Source: Pseudothermotoga_B sp051235805
GTDB lineage: Bacteria; Thermotogota; Thermotogae; Thermotogales; DSM-5069
Length of the DNA: 64,000 bases
Assembly (NCBI RefSeq): GCF_051235805.1
Contig: NZ_JBPNXV010000001.1
Span: 124,001 to 188,000, forward strand
Direction: 5' to 3'
Position 1 is the first letter of the stretch; every line of letters begins with the position of its first letter. Below the pieces are notes generated by a model. It saw only the letters and a list, made by a program, of their open reading frames with translations, did no database searches and was not told the DNA's origin. The position numbers and the translations under genes are program-made. Below, in pieces: positions 51,928-59,697 of the stretch.

Positions 51928-51947
51928 GAAGGTTCTTAAGAACCTTC
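51928..51947. repeat. Perfect 20-base palindrome
   Basis: GAAGGTTCTT followed by its exact complement AAGAACCTTC. It lies in the gap 51728-52132 between the terminator at 51881 and secG. A palindrome without a loop is more like a protein-binding site than a hairpin; the adjacent GntR regulator is the obvious candidate. The only other elements that I see in this gap are the terminator and a possible TATAAC -10 at 52108-52113. Confidence 0.6.
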
Positions 51948-52132
51948 CGTTCCTCAACATAATTCATCTTTCAGCATCACAGTCTTTCATGCATTACGCA
52001 CATGAAAAAACTCTCTGTGAAACCTTTTTTGTTTCTATCGATTCAGATCGAGCAGAATTGTTGTTCTTTTCGATGAATCCCTATACACACAGCAGAATCT
52101 GTGGTAGTATAACGAAAGAAGGAGGTGTCTTT

Positions 52133-52363
52133 GTGAAAACTGTCATGATGATAGTTCATTCACTGATCAGCGTTGCGTTGATTTACATGGTGCTGAACCA
52201 GATGAGCAAGTTTGCAGAGCTTGGAGGTGCCTTTGGTTCTGGTGGTTTGCACACCATGTTTGGCAGAAAGAAAGGTCTTGATACTTCTGGAAAGATCACT
52301 CTTGGATTGAGCATTGCGTTTTTTGTGAGCAGTATTTTGACGGCATTCTTCATCTCGAGGTGA
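52133..52363 (+). CDS. secG: Protein translocase subunit SecG
   Basis: 76 residues from GTG 52133, set by AAGGAGGTGTCTTT; a longer open frame to 51989 is not coding. Two hydrophobic helices (about 2-21 and 54-74) joined by a Gly-rich cytoplasmic loop (GGAFGSGGLHTMFGRKKGLDTSGK) with the usual FG..L..TFGR pattern of SecG. Part of SecYEG, supports protein export. Four bases before tyrS, with which it shares the transcript. Confidence 0.9.
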   Translation: MKTVMMIVHSLISVALIYMVLNQMSKFAELGGAFGSGGLHTMFGRKKGLDTSGKITLGLSIAFFVSSILTAFFISR

Positions 52364-52367
52364 TGGA

Positions 52368-53561
52368 ATGCAACCAAAAGAACAACTCGAAGTTCTGAAG
52401 AGAAATGTAGTAGATCTGGTGAGTGAAGAAGATCTTTTAAGCAAATTAGAGAGGAAGAAACAGCTTCGTGTGAAATTGGGTGTTGATCCATCGAGACCTG
52501 ATCTTCACCTTGGTCATGCCGTTGTTCTCTTCAAGCTTCGGCAGTTTCAAGATTTAGGCCATCACGTTGTGTTGATCATCGGCGATTTCACAGCACAAAT
52601 AGGTGATCCATCGGGTAGAGATTCAACAAGACCGATGTTGACTGAGGAAGAGGTTAAGCACAACGCAAAGTCTTATCAAGAACAAGCCTTTAAGATCCTC
52701 GACAGGGACAAAACCGAGGTTCGCTTCAACGGTGAATGGCTTGGTAAGATGAGCTTTGCAGATGTGATCAAACTTGCTTCGAAATACACCGTTGCAAGGA
52801 TGCTCGAAAGAGATGATTTCTCAAAAAGATACTCTTCGAATATCCCAATATCGATCGCAGAGTTTTTGTATCCACTTGCGCAGGCTTATGATTCAGTTGC
52901 GATACAGGCAGATGTCGAGCTCGGTGGCACCGATCAGTACTTCAATTTGTTGGTTGGTAGGAAGATTCAAGAGGAAGTTGGACAAGAACCACAGGTTGTC
53001 ATGACGATGCCCATCATCGAAGGAACAGATGGCAAGATGAAGATGAGCAAGAGCTATGGCAACTACATCGCTTTTAACGACGAGCCGTTAGAGATGTACG
53101 GCAAACTGATGTCGATTCCAGATGAACTGATCATCAAATATATGAGAGTTCTCACACAGTTACCTGAGAACGAGATAAATCAGTATGAACAATCGATGAA
53201 AGACAAGACGATAAATCCAAGAGATGTCAAGATGAAATTGGCTTTCAAGATAACAGAGTTCTTCCACGGCTGGGAACAAGCTCAGAATGCTGAAAACGAA
53301 TTTGTTAAGATCTTTCGAAAAAAAGAACTGCCGACAGAATTACCCGTTGTTGAACTTGACAAAGACAGCGTTGAATTGGTAGAATTACTGTTGAAGTTAC
53401 AGGTAGTTCCCAGTAAGAGCGAAGCAAGAAGACTCATAACTCAAGGCGCAGTGAAATTGGACGATGAAAAGATTACAGACATACATGCTAAAATCTCGGT
53501 AGACAGGGAAATGATTCTCAAAGTAGGCAAAAGACAGTTCTTCAAACTCATCAGGCAGTAA
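52368..53561 (+). CDS. tyrS: Tyrosyl-tRNA synthetase
   Basis: 397 residues, class I, of the TyrRS form with HLGH (residues 47-50; HIGH) and KMSKS at 235-239. C-terminal S4 RNA-binding domain at about 335-395 (VVPSKSEARRLITQGAVKLDDEKI). The YxxxQxxD-type tyrosine site is represented by LAQAYDSVAIQADVELGGTDQYFN. Overlap-free, four bases after secG. Confidence 0.96.
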   Translation: MQPKEQLEVLKRNVVDLVSEEDLLSKLERKKQLRVKLGVDPSRPDLHLGHAVVLFKLRQFQDLGHHVVLIIGDFTAQIGDPSGRDSTRPMLTEEEVKHNAKSYQEQAFKILDRDKTEVRFNGEWLGKMSFADVIKLASKYTVARMLERDDFSKRYSSNIPISIAEFLYPLAQAYDSVAIQADVELGGTDQYFNLLVGRKIQEEVGQEPQVVMTMPIIEGTDGKMKMSKSYGNYIAFNDEPLEMYGKLMSIPDELIIKYMRVLTQLPENEINQYEQSMKDKTINPRDVKMKLAFKITEFFHGWEQAQNAENEFVKIFRKKELPTELPVVELDKDSVELVELLLKLQVVPSKSEARRLITQGAVKLDDEKITDIHAKISVDREMILKVGKRQFFKLIRQ

Positions 53562-53575
53562 ACTTATTTGTACTC

Positions 53576-53605
53576 TTGATTTTTGACGTTGAGTGATGCT
53601 ATAAT
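53576..53605 (+). promoter_or_regulatory. Promoter of the Omp-alpha gene
   Basis: TTGATT (53576-53581), 18 bases, TATAAT (53600-53605) with TGC in front (extended -10). The leader of about 80 bases holds a small hairpin GTGGG / CCCAC at 53637-53655 just before the ribosome binding site. Confidence 0.65.
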
Positions 53606-53688
53606 CTATCTTGATCTATGTTCTGGTCTTTGAAAAGTGGGGGGAGTGATCCCACCGTCGCAAATAATATGAAGGGAGGTTGGAGTTT

Positions 53689-54897
53689 ATGAAGAAACTT
53701 GTGCTATCAGTCGCGGCATTGCTCGTAGCAGTAGGGGTAATGGCTGCAGGGATGTTTCCCGATGTACCTGCGAAGCACTGGGCTTATCCATACGTCGAGC
53801 ACCTCAAGGACAAAGGCATTGTGATTGGCTATCCAGATGGCACTTTCAAAGGTGATCGGAACATTACCCGTTATGAAGAAGCAGCAATGATAAGCAGATT
53901 GATAGGTTTGATTGAAACTGAAATTGTGGCTCCACACATCTCTGATGTTCTAAGGGTCTTGGATGCTATCAGCCTGAAGCTTGGTGCGACAGTGCAGAAG
54001 GTAGACCAACTTGAGAGTAAGCTCAACGCTATGAGCGGTGTCTCGGGTGAGTTGAGTTCAGTGTCATCTAAGCTCACAGAGCTGACCAAGAGTGTTGAAA
54101 TGCTCAAACAGACTGTGAACATCCACGACAAAGACATCGTCAAGCTCTATGAAACAGTCGCAAATCTACAGAAGAGTTTGGATGCAAAGTACGCTGAACT
54201 TCAAAAGATTTGCGAAGCACGTTTTGCCGAGCTCAGTGCAGCAGACGCCGCTACCCTTGATAAAATCGCAGCACTTGAAAAGACTATTGATCAGCTCGAT
54301 GCAAAGATCGTTGCAGTTCAAAAGAAACTTCTGTCGCTCGAACCAATGAAGGACATCTTGAAAGATCTCACCACGAAGGTAACAGCACAAGGGGAAAGAC
54401 TCACCTTGGCAGAAGGAAAGATCGGCGATCTGAGTGCAACACTTGACAATGCAGTTATGACGCTCGGTTATGTCTCTATCAAACTTGACAGGGCGCAGGA
54501 GAATCTGAACAAAGTTACAGACAGAGTCTCGGCACTCGAAGAAAAGGCAAAGATGATCGATGAAAACGCAAAAGCAATTGAAGCACTCAAGCAAGATCTT
54601 TCCAACAAGTTCTCAGAGCTCGAAGCAAAGTTTTCTGACTTTGCAGCGATGCACGACGAACAGATCAACTACGTGATGGATGAACTTGACAACGTCAACA
54701 CTCAGATCGAAGAACTTCGTGATGGTTTGTTTGCTCTGAGAGAGGATACAGCTTCACAGTTTGCACAGACAACGACTTCTATTGAAAATCTCATGGTAAA
54801 GATCGAAGAACTTCAAAAGGCGAACAGTGCTCTCACAGGTGCTGTGATAGGTGCTATAATCGTTGCAGTTGCAGCCATGATCGTGGGTGCAATGTAA
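53689..54897 (+). CDS. Omp-alpha-like toga anchor protein (SLH domain plus coiled coil)
   Basis: 402 residues from ATG 53689 (MKKLVLSVAALLVAVGVMA), with GGGAGGTT upstream. Signal peptide, then one SLH domain (about 21-80: FPDVPAKHWAYPYVEHLKDKGIVIGYPDGTFKGDRNITRYEEAAMI), a coiled coil of about 270 residues with heptads, and a C-terminal hydrophobic anchor (ALTGAVIGAIIVAVAAMIVG). This is the plan of Thermotoga Omp-alpha, which spans from cell wall to outer membrane and holds the toga. The SLH domain binds the cell wall and the tail sits in the outer membrane. Followed directly by the Omp-beta-like gene. Confidence 0.9.
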   Translation: MKKLVLSVAALLVAVGVMAAGMFPDVPAKHWAYPYVEHLKDKGIVIGYPDGTFKGDRNITRYEEAAMISRLIGLIETEIVAPHISDVLRVLDAISLKLGATVQKVDQLESKLNAMSGVSGELSSVSSKLTELTKSVEMLKQTVNIHDKDIVKLYETVANLQKSLDAKYAELQKICEARFAELSAADAATLDKIAALEKTIDQLDAKIVAVQKKLLSLEPMKDILKDLTTKVTAQGERLTLAEGKIGDLSATLDNAVMTLGYVSIKLDRAQENLNKVTDRVSALEEKAKMIDENAKAIEALKQDLSNKFSELEAKFSDFAAMHDEQINYVMDELDNVNTQIEELRDGLFALREDTASQFAQTTTSIENLMVKIEELQKANSALTGAVIGAIIVAVAAMIVGAM

Positions 54898-54914
54898 ACC
54901 CCATCAGGGGTTTA
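54895..54914 (+). terminator. Hairpin between Omp-alpha and Omp-beta genes
   Basis: TAAACCCC / GGGGTTTA, 8 pairs, loop ATCA. It begins with the stop codon of the first gene. No long T-run follows; a partial terminator is most likely. Confidence 0.65.
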
Positions 54915-54952
54915 AAAACAACACTTTTAAAGGTGAAGGAGGGTGTAAGAGT

Positions 54953-55960
54953 ATGAAAAAACTTTTAGTGGTTCTGCTCGCTCTGGTAACAGTCGCAGCA
55001 TTCGCAGCCGTGAACTTTTCTGGCTGGCTTGGCACTTCACTGGGTGTAACGTATGATGCCAGCAACGCAACAACAAGCCTTGATCTTGGTGTAACAGGTA
55101 GAATCGACTTCAGTGCAACTGGCTCAGAAGGTCTCACAGGATTCACACTGTCTGTTTCTCGCAGTGGAAGCAGCGTTGGAGAAACTCTTGAAATGATTAA
55201 CACTGGCGCATCCGCATGGGCACCAGCGATGACCTGGGGCACTCAGATTTGGCAGAAGCTTTATGTCTCTGATCCTCTCACAGTGACACTCAGAGCAGGT
55301 TTACTGAGACGCGGCTTTAGCTACGTGACCGGTGCAAACTTCCAGTGGTATGTCACACCACCTTATTTCGTCAGCCGCAAACAGACACCTGCTTTGGCAT
55401 TTGATTTTGGTATGAAAGCAGGAGATCTGTCTGATACTTTGGTCCTTTATGGATATTTGCCAAATGCAACCACAGCAGATTTTGATGTTTGGAACAGCAT
55501 GAACTTCTCTTTTGTAACCCTGCAAGTCTTGGTTAAAGATATTCTGAGCAGCGCACAGGCTGGAACATTGCCAGGTATAGCTGTCGGTGGAAAAGTTGAT
55601 CTGGCAAAGGCACTCAACATCAGTGCAGGAAGCCTGAGCGGTTATGCCTATTTGGAAGTTCCGACATCTGGTTTTGTTCCCAGCAATTACATGCTCGGTG
55701 TTGACTTTGGTATGGAGAAGTTCAACGGCAGCGTTGCATTTGCTGGCCCAAGCACACTTGGCTTTGCTGTGAACACAAGCATTCTTGATCCAGTAACGAT
55801 TGGAGCAGAAGTTGCTCTTGATGTTACAGATATGTTGGCATTCAGTGCAGCAGGATGGGCAAGCTGGACACAGGATCTCATTTCTCACACGGTCTCCTTG
55901 GTCTTTGAAGCAGCTGATAAGACAACGACTATTTCTTGGGATATGTCTGTAAGCTTCTGA
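54953..55960 (+). CDS. Omp-beta-like outer-membrane beta-barrel protein
   Basis: 335 residues from ATG 54953, with GAAGGAGGGTG upstream; the longer frame to 54887 is not coding. Signal peptide of 18-19 residues (AAFAAV). The mature part has no membrane helices but many alternating polar/hydrophobic strands and ends in the outer-membrane style TTTISWDMSVSF with C-terminal Phe. This matches Omp-beta, the porin-like protein of the Thermotoga toga. A strong terminator follows, so Omp-alpha and Omp-beta form a two-gene unit. Confidence 0.85.
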   Translation: MKKLLVVLLALVTVAAFAAVNFSGWLGTSLGVTYDASNATTSLDLGVTGRIDFSATGSEGLTGFTLSVSRSGSSVGETLEMINTGASAWAPAMTWGTQIWQKLYVSDPLTVTLRAGLLRRGFSYVTGANFQWYVTPPYFVSRKQTPALAFDFGMKAGDLSDTLVLYGYLPNATTADFDVWNSMNFSFVTLQVLVKDILSSAQAGTLPGIAVGGKVDLAKALNISAGSLSGYAYLEVPTSGFVPSNYMLGVDFGMEKFNGSVAFAGPSTLGFAVNTSILDPVTIGAEVALDVTDMLAFSAAGWASWTQDLISHTVSLVFEAADKTTTISWDMSVSF

Positions 55961-55980
55961 ATGAGAAGTGATTTGTAAAG

Positions 55981-56010
55981 ACCCCGGCGTATGCCGGGGT
56001 TTTATTTTTT
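55981..56010 (+). terminator. Strong rho-independent terminator
   Basis: ACCCCGGC / GCCGGGGT, loop GTAT, then TTTATTTTTT. Ends the Omp operon. Confidence 0.9.
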
Positions 56011-56011
56011 G

Positions 56012-56020
56012 TGGTATATT
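56012..56020 (+). promoter_or_regulatory. Extended -10 of lemA
   Basis: TGGTATATT directly downstream of the terminator, 19 bases before the ATG. The message would begin just before the CAGGAGGTG binding site. Confidence 0.5.
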
Positions 56021-56038
56021 CTTTCAGGAGGTGTTTGA

Positions 56039-56596
56039 ATGCTGATCGTTGGAATAATCTTGGCGGTAGTCTTGATCTTGGTTTTCTGGTTCATTGGCAT
56101 GTACAACTCTCTTGTTTCGAAGAAAAAGCGCGTTGAGAACGCTTGGAGTCAGATCGATGTACAGCTGAAAAGAAGGCATGATCTGATACCGAACCTTGTG
56201 AACTCGGTGAAAGGTTATATGAAATACGAAAAGGAAACGCTTGAAGCTGTAATTAACGCGCGCGCGAAAGCTGTAGCTGGTGGCTCAATTGATGATCGAA
56301 TAAAGGCAGAGGGTGAGCTTTCTGGTGCACTGTCTCGCTTGCTCGCCGTTTTTGAAAGATATCCTGAATTGAAATCAAACCAGCAGGTGAGCCAATTGAT
56401 GGAAGAGCTGACCAGCACAGAGAACAGGATCACCTACGCAAGGCAGTTCTACAACGATACCACGATGAAATACAACACCTCGATAGAGGTCTTTCCAACC
56501 AACATCGTCGCAAAGATGTTCAACTTCAAACCATTCCCGTTCTTTGAAGCGGCCGCAGCCGAGAAGGAAACACCAAAGGTGGATCTTTCTTTTTGA
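56039..56596 (+). CDS. lemA: LemA family protein
   Basis: 185 residues: N-terminal transmembrane helix (2-22) and a cytoplasmic helical domain with the conserved VENAWSQIDVQLKRRHDLIPNLVNSVKGYMKYEKETLEAVINARA and the later FERYPELKSNQQVSQLMEELTSTENRITYARQFYNDTTMKYN. The function is uncertain, but lemA and the M48 protease htpX are frequent neighbours, as here (8 bases apart), so a role in membrane protein quality control is a fair inference. Confidence 0.93.
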   Translation: MLIVGIILAVVLILVFWFIGMYNSLVSKKKRVENAWSQIDVQLKRRHDLIPNLVNSVKGYMKYEKETLEAVINARAKAVAGGSIDDRIKAEGELSGALSRLLAVFERYPELKSNQQVSQLMEELTSTENRITYARQFYNDTTMKYNTSIEVFPTNIVAKMFNFKPFPFFEAAAAEKETPKVDLSF

Positions 56597-56604
56597 GGTG
56601 AAAT

Positions 56605-57588
56605 ATGGACTATCTTGTGATTCAGAAGAAGAATCTCAGAAAGACATATCTTTTGATCACGGTTTTTATGTCGATGATGGCATTTTTGGGGCTCATCATC
56701 GATGGTTTGTTTGAAACTTTCCCGATAGGTACGGTCGTTTTGCTCATCATAGCAGCGATTCAGGTGCTTGTGGGCACTCAATCTGGCGCCTCTTTGGTAC
56801 TCAATTCAGTTGGTGCAAAGCCTGTTAACGAAAAGGAGCTTGAGGAAAAGCAGCTGAAAAACATCGTCGAAGAGATCTCGATCGCCGCAGGCTTGAAGAC
56901 CGTGCCAAGGGTTTATGTGATGGAAGATGAGAATATCAACGCCTTCGCAACTGGCTTTAAAGAGCAAGACAGCGCTGTCTGTGTGACAAGAGGCTTGTTG
57001 AAAAATCTGAACAGAGAAGAGACAGAAGGCGTTGTTGCTCATGAGGTGAGCCATATACTCAACAAAGACACACTTTTGATGACGACGATCAGTGCGATCC
57101 TTGGCACGATGGTGTTAGTGCAGTTATTTGCGTGGCGTTCACTCAGATTCATGACCTTTGGCTATTCAAGGAGCCGATCGAGCAGGAAAAAAGGTAATGA
57201 CGGAGGTGCATACATCATCTTTGCACTGCTTGTTATAGCGTTATTGGCAACGCTTTTTTCTTTCATTGGTCGATTAACCTTCTTTGCAGTCTCAAGGAGC
57301 CGTGAGTACCTAGCAGATGCAAAGGGGGTCGAATTGACGAGAAATCCATTGGGACTTTCAAGCGCTTTAAGAAAGATAGCAAAGACTCAAAGAGTGAAAG
57401 GCAAAGTAAAAGGTGCAACGAGTGCAACGGCGCATCTTTTTATCTCTGATCCACTCAAAAGGAACATTAACAACAAAGAAGGTTTTGTTGCAGACCTCTT
57501 CAGCACCCACCCGCCGATTCACAAGCGCATCGCATTGCTTGAGAACGTTTCACCAGAGGTTGTTTTAAGAGAACTTCAGCAGCTTTGA
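56605..57588 (+). CDS. M48 family zinc metalloprotease (HtpX-like)
   Basis: 327 residues with the zinc motif HEVSH at 146-150 and the third ligand Glu in SRSREYLADAKGVELT. Hydrophobic segments at about 15-31 and 37-57 and two more around 160-180 and 205-225 make it an HtpX-type membrane protease that degrades damaged membrane proteins. Overlaps the tupA frame by 4 bases. The C-terminal HPPIHKRIALLENV is also typical. Confidence 0.93.
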   Translation: MDYLVIQKKNLRKTYLLITVFMSMMAFLGLIIDGLFETFPIGTVVLLIIAAIQVLVGTQSGASLVLNSVGAKPVNEKELEEKQLKNIVEEISIAAGLKTVPRVYVMEDENINAFATGFKEQDSAVCVTRGLLKNLNREETEGVVAHEVSHILNKDTLLMTTISAILGTMVLVQLFAWRSLRFMTFGYSRSRSSRKKGNDGGAYIIFALLVIALLATLFSFIGRLTFFAVSRSREYLADAKGVELTRNPLGLSSALRKIAKTQRVKGKVKGATSATAHLFISDPLKRNINNKEGFVADLFSTHPPIHKRIALLENVSPEVVLRELQQL

Positions 57589-57608
57589 TTTTGCAAGGAG
57601 GCTGCGTA

Positions 57609-58397
57609 GTGAAGAAGCTCTTTCTTTTGATGTTGTTTTTTCTCTCTTCTTTTTGCATGGCAAAACAATTGATTCTTGCAACGACAAGCAGTCTTTACAA
57701 CACAGGACTCTTAGACAAACTGAAACCACTCTTTGAAAAGCAGTACAACCATTCTTTGAGTGTGCTTTCACTCGGGACAGGTTTAGCACTTGAATATGGT
57801 AAGAGGGGCGATGCAGACCTGTTGTTGGTTCATTCCATTGAGGATGAACTTGCGTTCATGCAGCAAAATCATGGCGTTCTGAGAGTGAGTTTCATGTACA
57901 ACGATTTTGTGATCGTTGGACCAACTGAAAAGGCGGTCCCATCTTTCAACAGCGCTCAAGAGCTTTTCGAGTACATTTTCCAGAACAAAGTGAGCTTTGT
58001 GTCACGTGCCGATGAGTCCGGCACACACAAGAAGGAGATGCAGATCTGGAAAAGCTTGGGAAAGACTCCTTCTGGTAGTTGGTACATTCAAACAGGTCAA
58101 GATATGGCAAGAACGCTTTTGATCGCCAACGAAAAGAGAGCGTTCACTTTGGCAGACAGATCGACCTTTGTTGCTTTGAAGGACAGAATCGATATGAAGG
58201 TTTTCTTCGAGAACGATCCACAGCTGCTGAATATCTACAGCATCATCGTTGTAAATCCGCAAAAGAGCAGTAAGATCAACTACGAAGGTGCACTCGATTT
58301 TGTGAGGTTTATTCTTGATCCAAAGATTTTGAAAACAATAAAAGAATTCTCGGTGAATGGAACAAGGCTTTTCAATCTTCTCTTTGAACCAAGATGA
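57609..58397 (+). CDS. tupA: Tungstate-binding protein TupA
   Basis: 262 residues from GTG 57609, with AAGGAGG upstream; the longer frame to 57585 lacks a binding site. Signal peptide ends near CMAK. The N-terminal ILATTSSLYNTGLLDKLKPLFE contains the TTSS motif of TupA, and SFVSRADESGTHKKEM is the second characteristic stretch, both contacting the oxyanion. TupA binds tungstate very tightly with selectivity over molybdate. First gene of tupABC, 4 bases overlap with tupB. Confidence 0.88.
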   Translation: MKKLFLLMLFFLSSFCMAKQLILATTSSLYNTGLLDKLKPLFEKQYNHSLSVLSLGTGLALEYGKRGDADLLLVHSIEDELAFMQQNHGVLRVSFMYNDFVIVGPTEKAVPSFNSAQELFEYIFQNKVSFVSRADESGTHKKEMQIWKSLGKTPSGSWYIQTGQDMARTLLIANEKRAFTLADRSTFVALKDRIDMKVFFENDPQLLNIYSIIVVNPQKSSKINYEGALDFVRFILDPKILKTIKEFSVNGTRLFNLLFEPR

Positions 58398-59053
58398 GCG
58401 AGATATTTGAGATCTCTGTAAGATCGATCTATGTGAGTACTATGGCTACTTTCACGGCAGTGCTCGTTGCGGTACCTTTGGCATTGCTCGTAGACTTTTT
58501 CTCTTTTCGATTGAAGAAGCTCATCATCTTGGTCTTTCAGACTCTTACAGGTATTCCACCTGTCTTGGTTGGACTTTTGGTTTATCTTCTTCTTTCTCGC
58601 AGTGGACCACTCGGTGAGCTTGAACTTCTTTTCACCCGCGGTGCGATGATCTTTACGCAGTTTTTGATAGCAGTTCCGATTGTTTTCAGTGTGTCTTATT
58701 CTCACCTTTCCGCTGTGGATGAAAGAATTAGATTGATTATGAAGACACTCGGTGCCAGCAGTGTGCAGACTATGATGGGTATTTTGAGAGAGTCTTCGTT
58801 TGGCGTCATGAGTAGCATCTTAACTGCCTTTGGGAGGGTCATAGGTGAGGTTGGTGCGGTGATGATAGTCGGTGGAAATATAGCAGGTAGAACCAGAGTT
58901 TTGACGACTTCAATAGTTCTTTACACAAGTATGGGAAGGTTTGAAGAAGCGATCTTCTGTGGTGTGATATTGTTGATCATTGCCTTCACTGTGAATCTTG
59001 TGACAACAACTATTTCGACGCTGTTGAGGAGTAAGAGATGGTATACGAAATAG
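58394..59053 (+). CDS. tupB: Tungstate ABC transporter permease TupB
   Basis: 219 residues, five to six transmembrane helices, ModB-like fold. Motifs: GIPPVLVGLLVYLLLSR and the EAA loop DERIRLIMKTLGASSVQTMMGILRES, followed by SFGVMSSILTAFGRVIGEVGAVMIVGGNIAGRT. Forms the membrane part of the tungstate importer. Its end overlaps the start of tupC by 16 bases. Confidence 0.9.
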   Translation: MSEIFEISVRSIYVSTMATFTAVLVAVPLALLVDFFSFRLKKLIILVFQTLTGIPPVLVGLLVYLLLSRSGPLGELELLFTRGAMIFTQFLIAVPIVFSVSYSHLSAVDERIRLIMKTLGASSVQTMMGILRESSFGVMSSILTAFGRVIGEVGAVMIVGGNIAGRTRVLTTSIVLYTSMGRFEEAIFCGVILLIIAFTVNLVTTTISTLLRSKRWYTK

Positions 59054-59664
59054 AAGAACTATCTTTCAGCTACGATTCGAAGTTCACACTCTTTGTTGAA
59101 GAATTCAAGATCGATCAAAAGATAGTCGGTGTGACTGGTTCATCTGGTGCGGGGAAGAGTACCTTTCTGCTGAATCTTGCCTTTCTGTACACTGGAAAAT
59201 GGCGTTTGTTCAAGTTTAAGGGGAAGAACGTCACCGAAAAAGATCTTGCACATCTGAGAAGAGTAGTGACCTACGTACCACAGCATCCAGTTCTCTTCAG
59301 AAAGACCGTCTTTGAGAACATCGCCTATCCTTTGAAGATAAGAAAATACGCCAAGCGGGAAATACAGAAGAAAGTTCAAGTTATAGCTCAGAGACTAAAG
59401 ATTGAAGATCTGTTAGACAAGAAATCGTGGCAGCTTTCTGGTGGTCAAGCAAAGAGGGTCTGTCTTGCGCGCGGTTTTGTTTTCGATCCAGAGGTTGTGC
59501 TTCTCGATGAGCCAACATCGGATCTTGATGAAGACAGCAAAAGATTAATCGAAGAGTTTATTCTACAAAATAAAAGCAATGTAGTGGTTGTATCACACGA
59601 TAAAGAACAACTCTCGAAGCTCTGTGAGAAAATCTTTTTTATAGACAACGGTAGGCTTTACTAA
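59038..59664 (+). CDS. tupC: Tungstate ABC transporter ATPase TupC
   Basis: 208 residues, a single ABC domain. Walker A GSSGAGKST (34-42), Q-loop TYVPQHPVLFRKT, signature LSGGQAKRVCLARG, Walker B VVLLDEPTSDLD, H-loop VVVVSHD. Short for a transporter ATPase because it lacks a C-terminal regulatory domain, which is usual for Tup. Powers tungstate uptake, and so could serve the AOR of this window. Terminator follows. Confidence 0.93.
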   Translation: MVYEIEELSFSYDSKFTLFVEEFKIDQKIVGVTGSSGAGKSTFLLNLAFLYTGKWRLFKFKGKNVTEKDLAHLRRVVTYVPQHPVLFRKTVFENIAYPLKIRKYAKREIQKKVQVIAQRLKIEDLLDKKSWQLSGGQAKRVCLARGFVFDPEVVLLDEPTSDLDEDSKRLIEEFILQNKSNVVVVSHDKEQLSKLCEKIFFIDNGRLY

Positions 59665-59671
59665 AGATCAG

Positions 59672-59695
59672 AACCTCTCCTGGAAAGGAGAGGTT
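59672..59695. terminator. Bidirectional terminator between tupC and larA
   Basis: AACCTCTCCT / AGGAGAGGTT, 10 pairs, loop GGAA. Between convergent genes, 7 bases past tupC and 2 bases from the larA stop. Confidence 0.8.
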
Positions 59696-59697
59696 TG

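Noticed and set aside
51989..52132. An N-terminal extension of SecG to ATG 51989
   Set aside because: The ribosome binding site AAGGAGG lies just before GTG 52133, and SecG needs no extra residues; the extension contains the promoter region.
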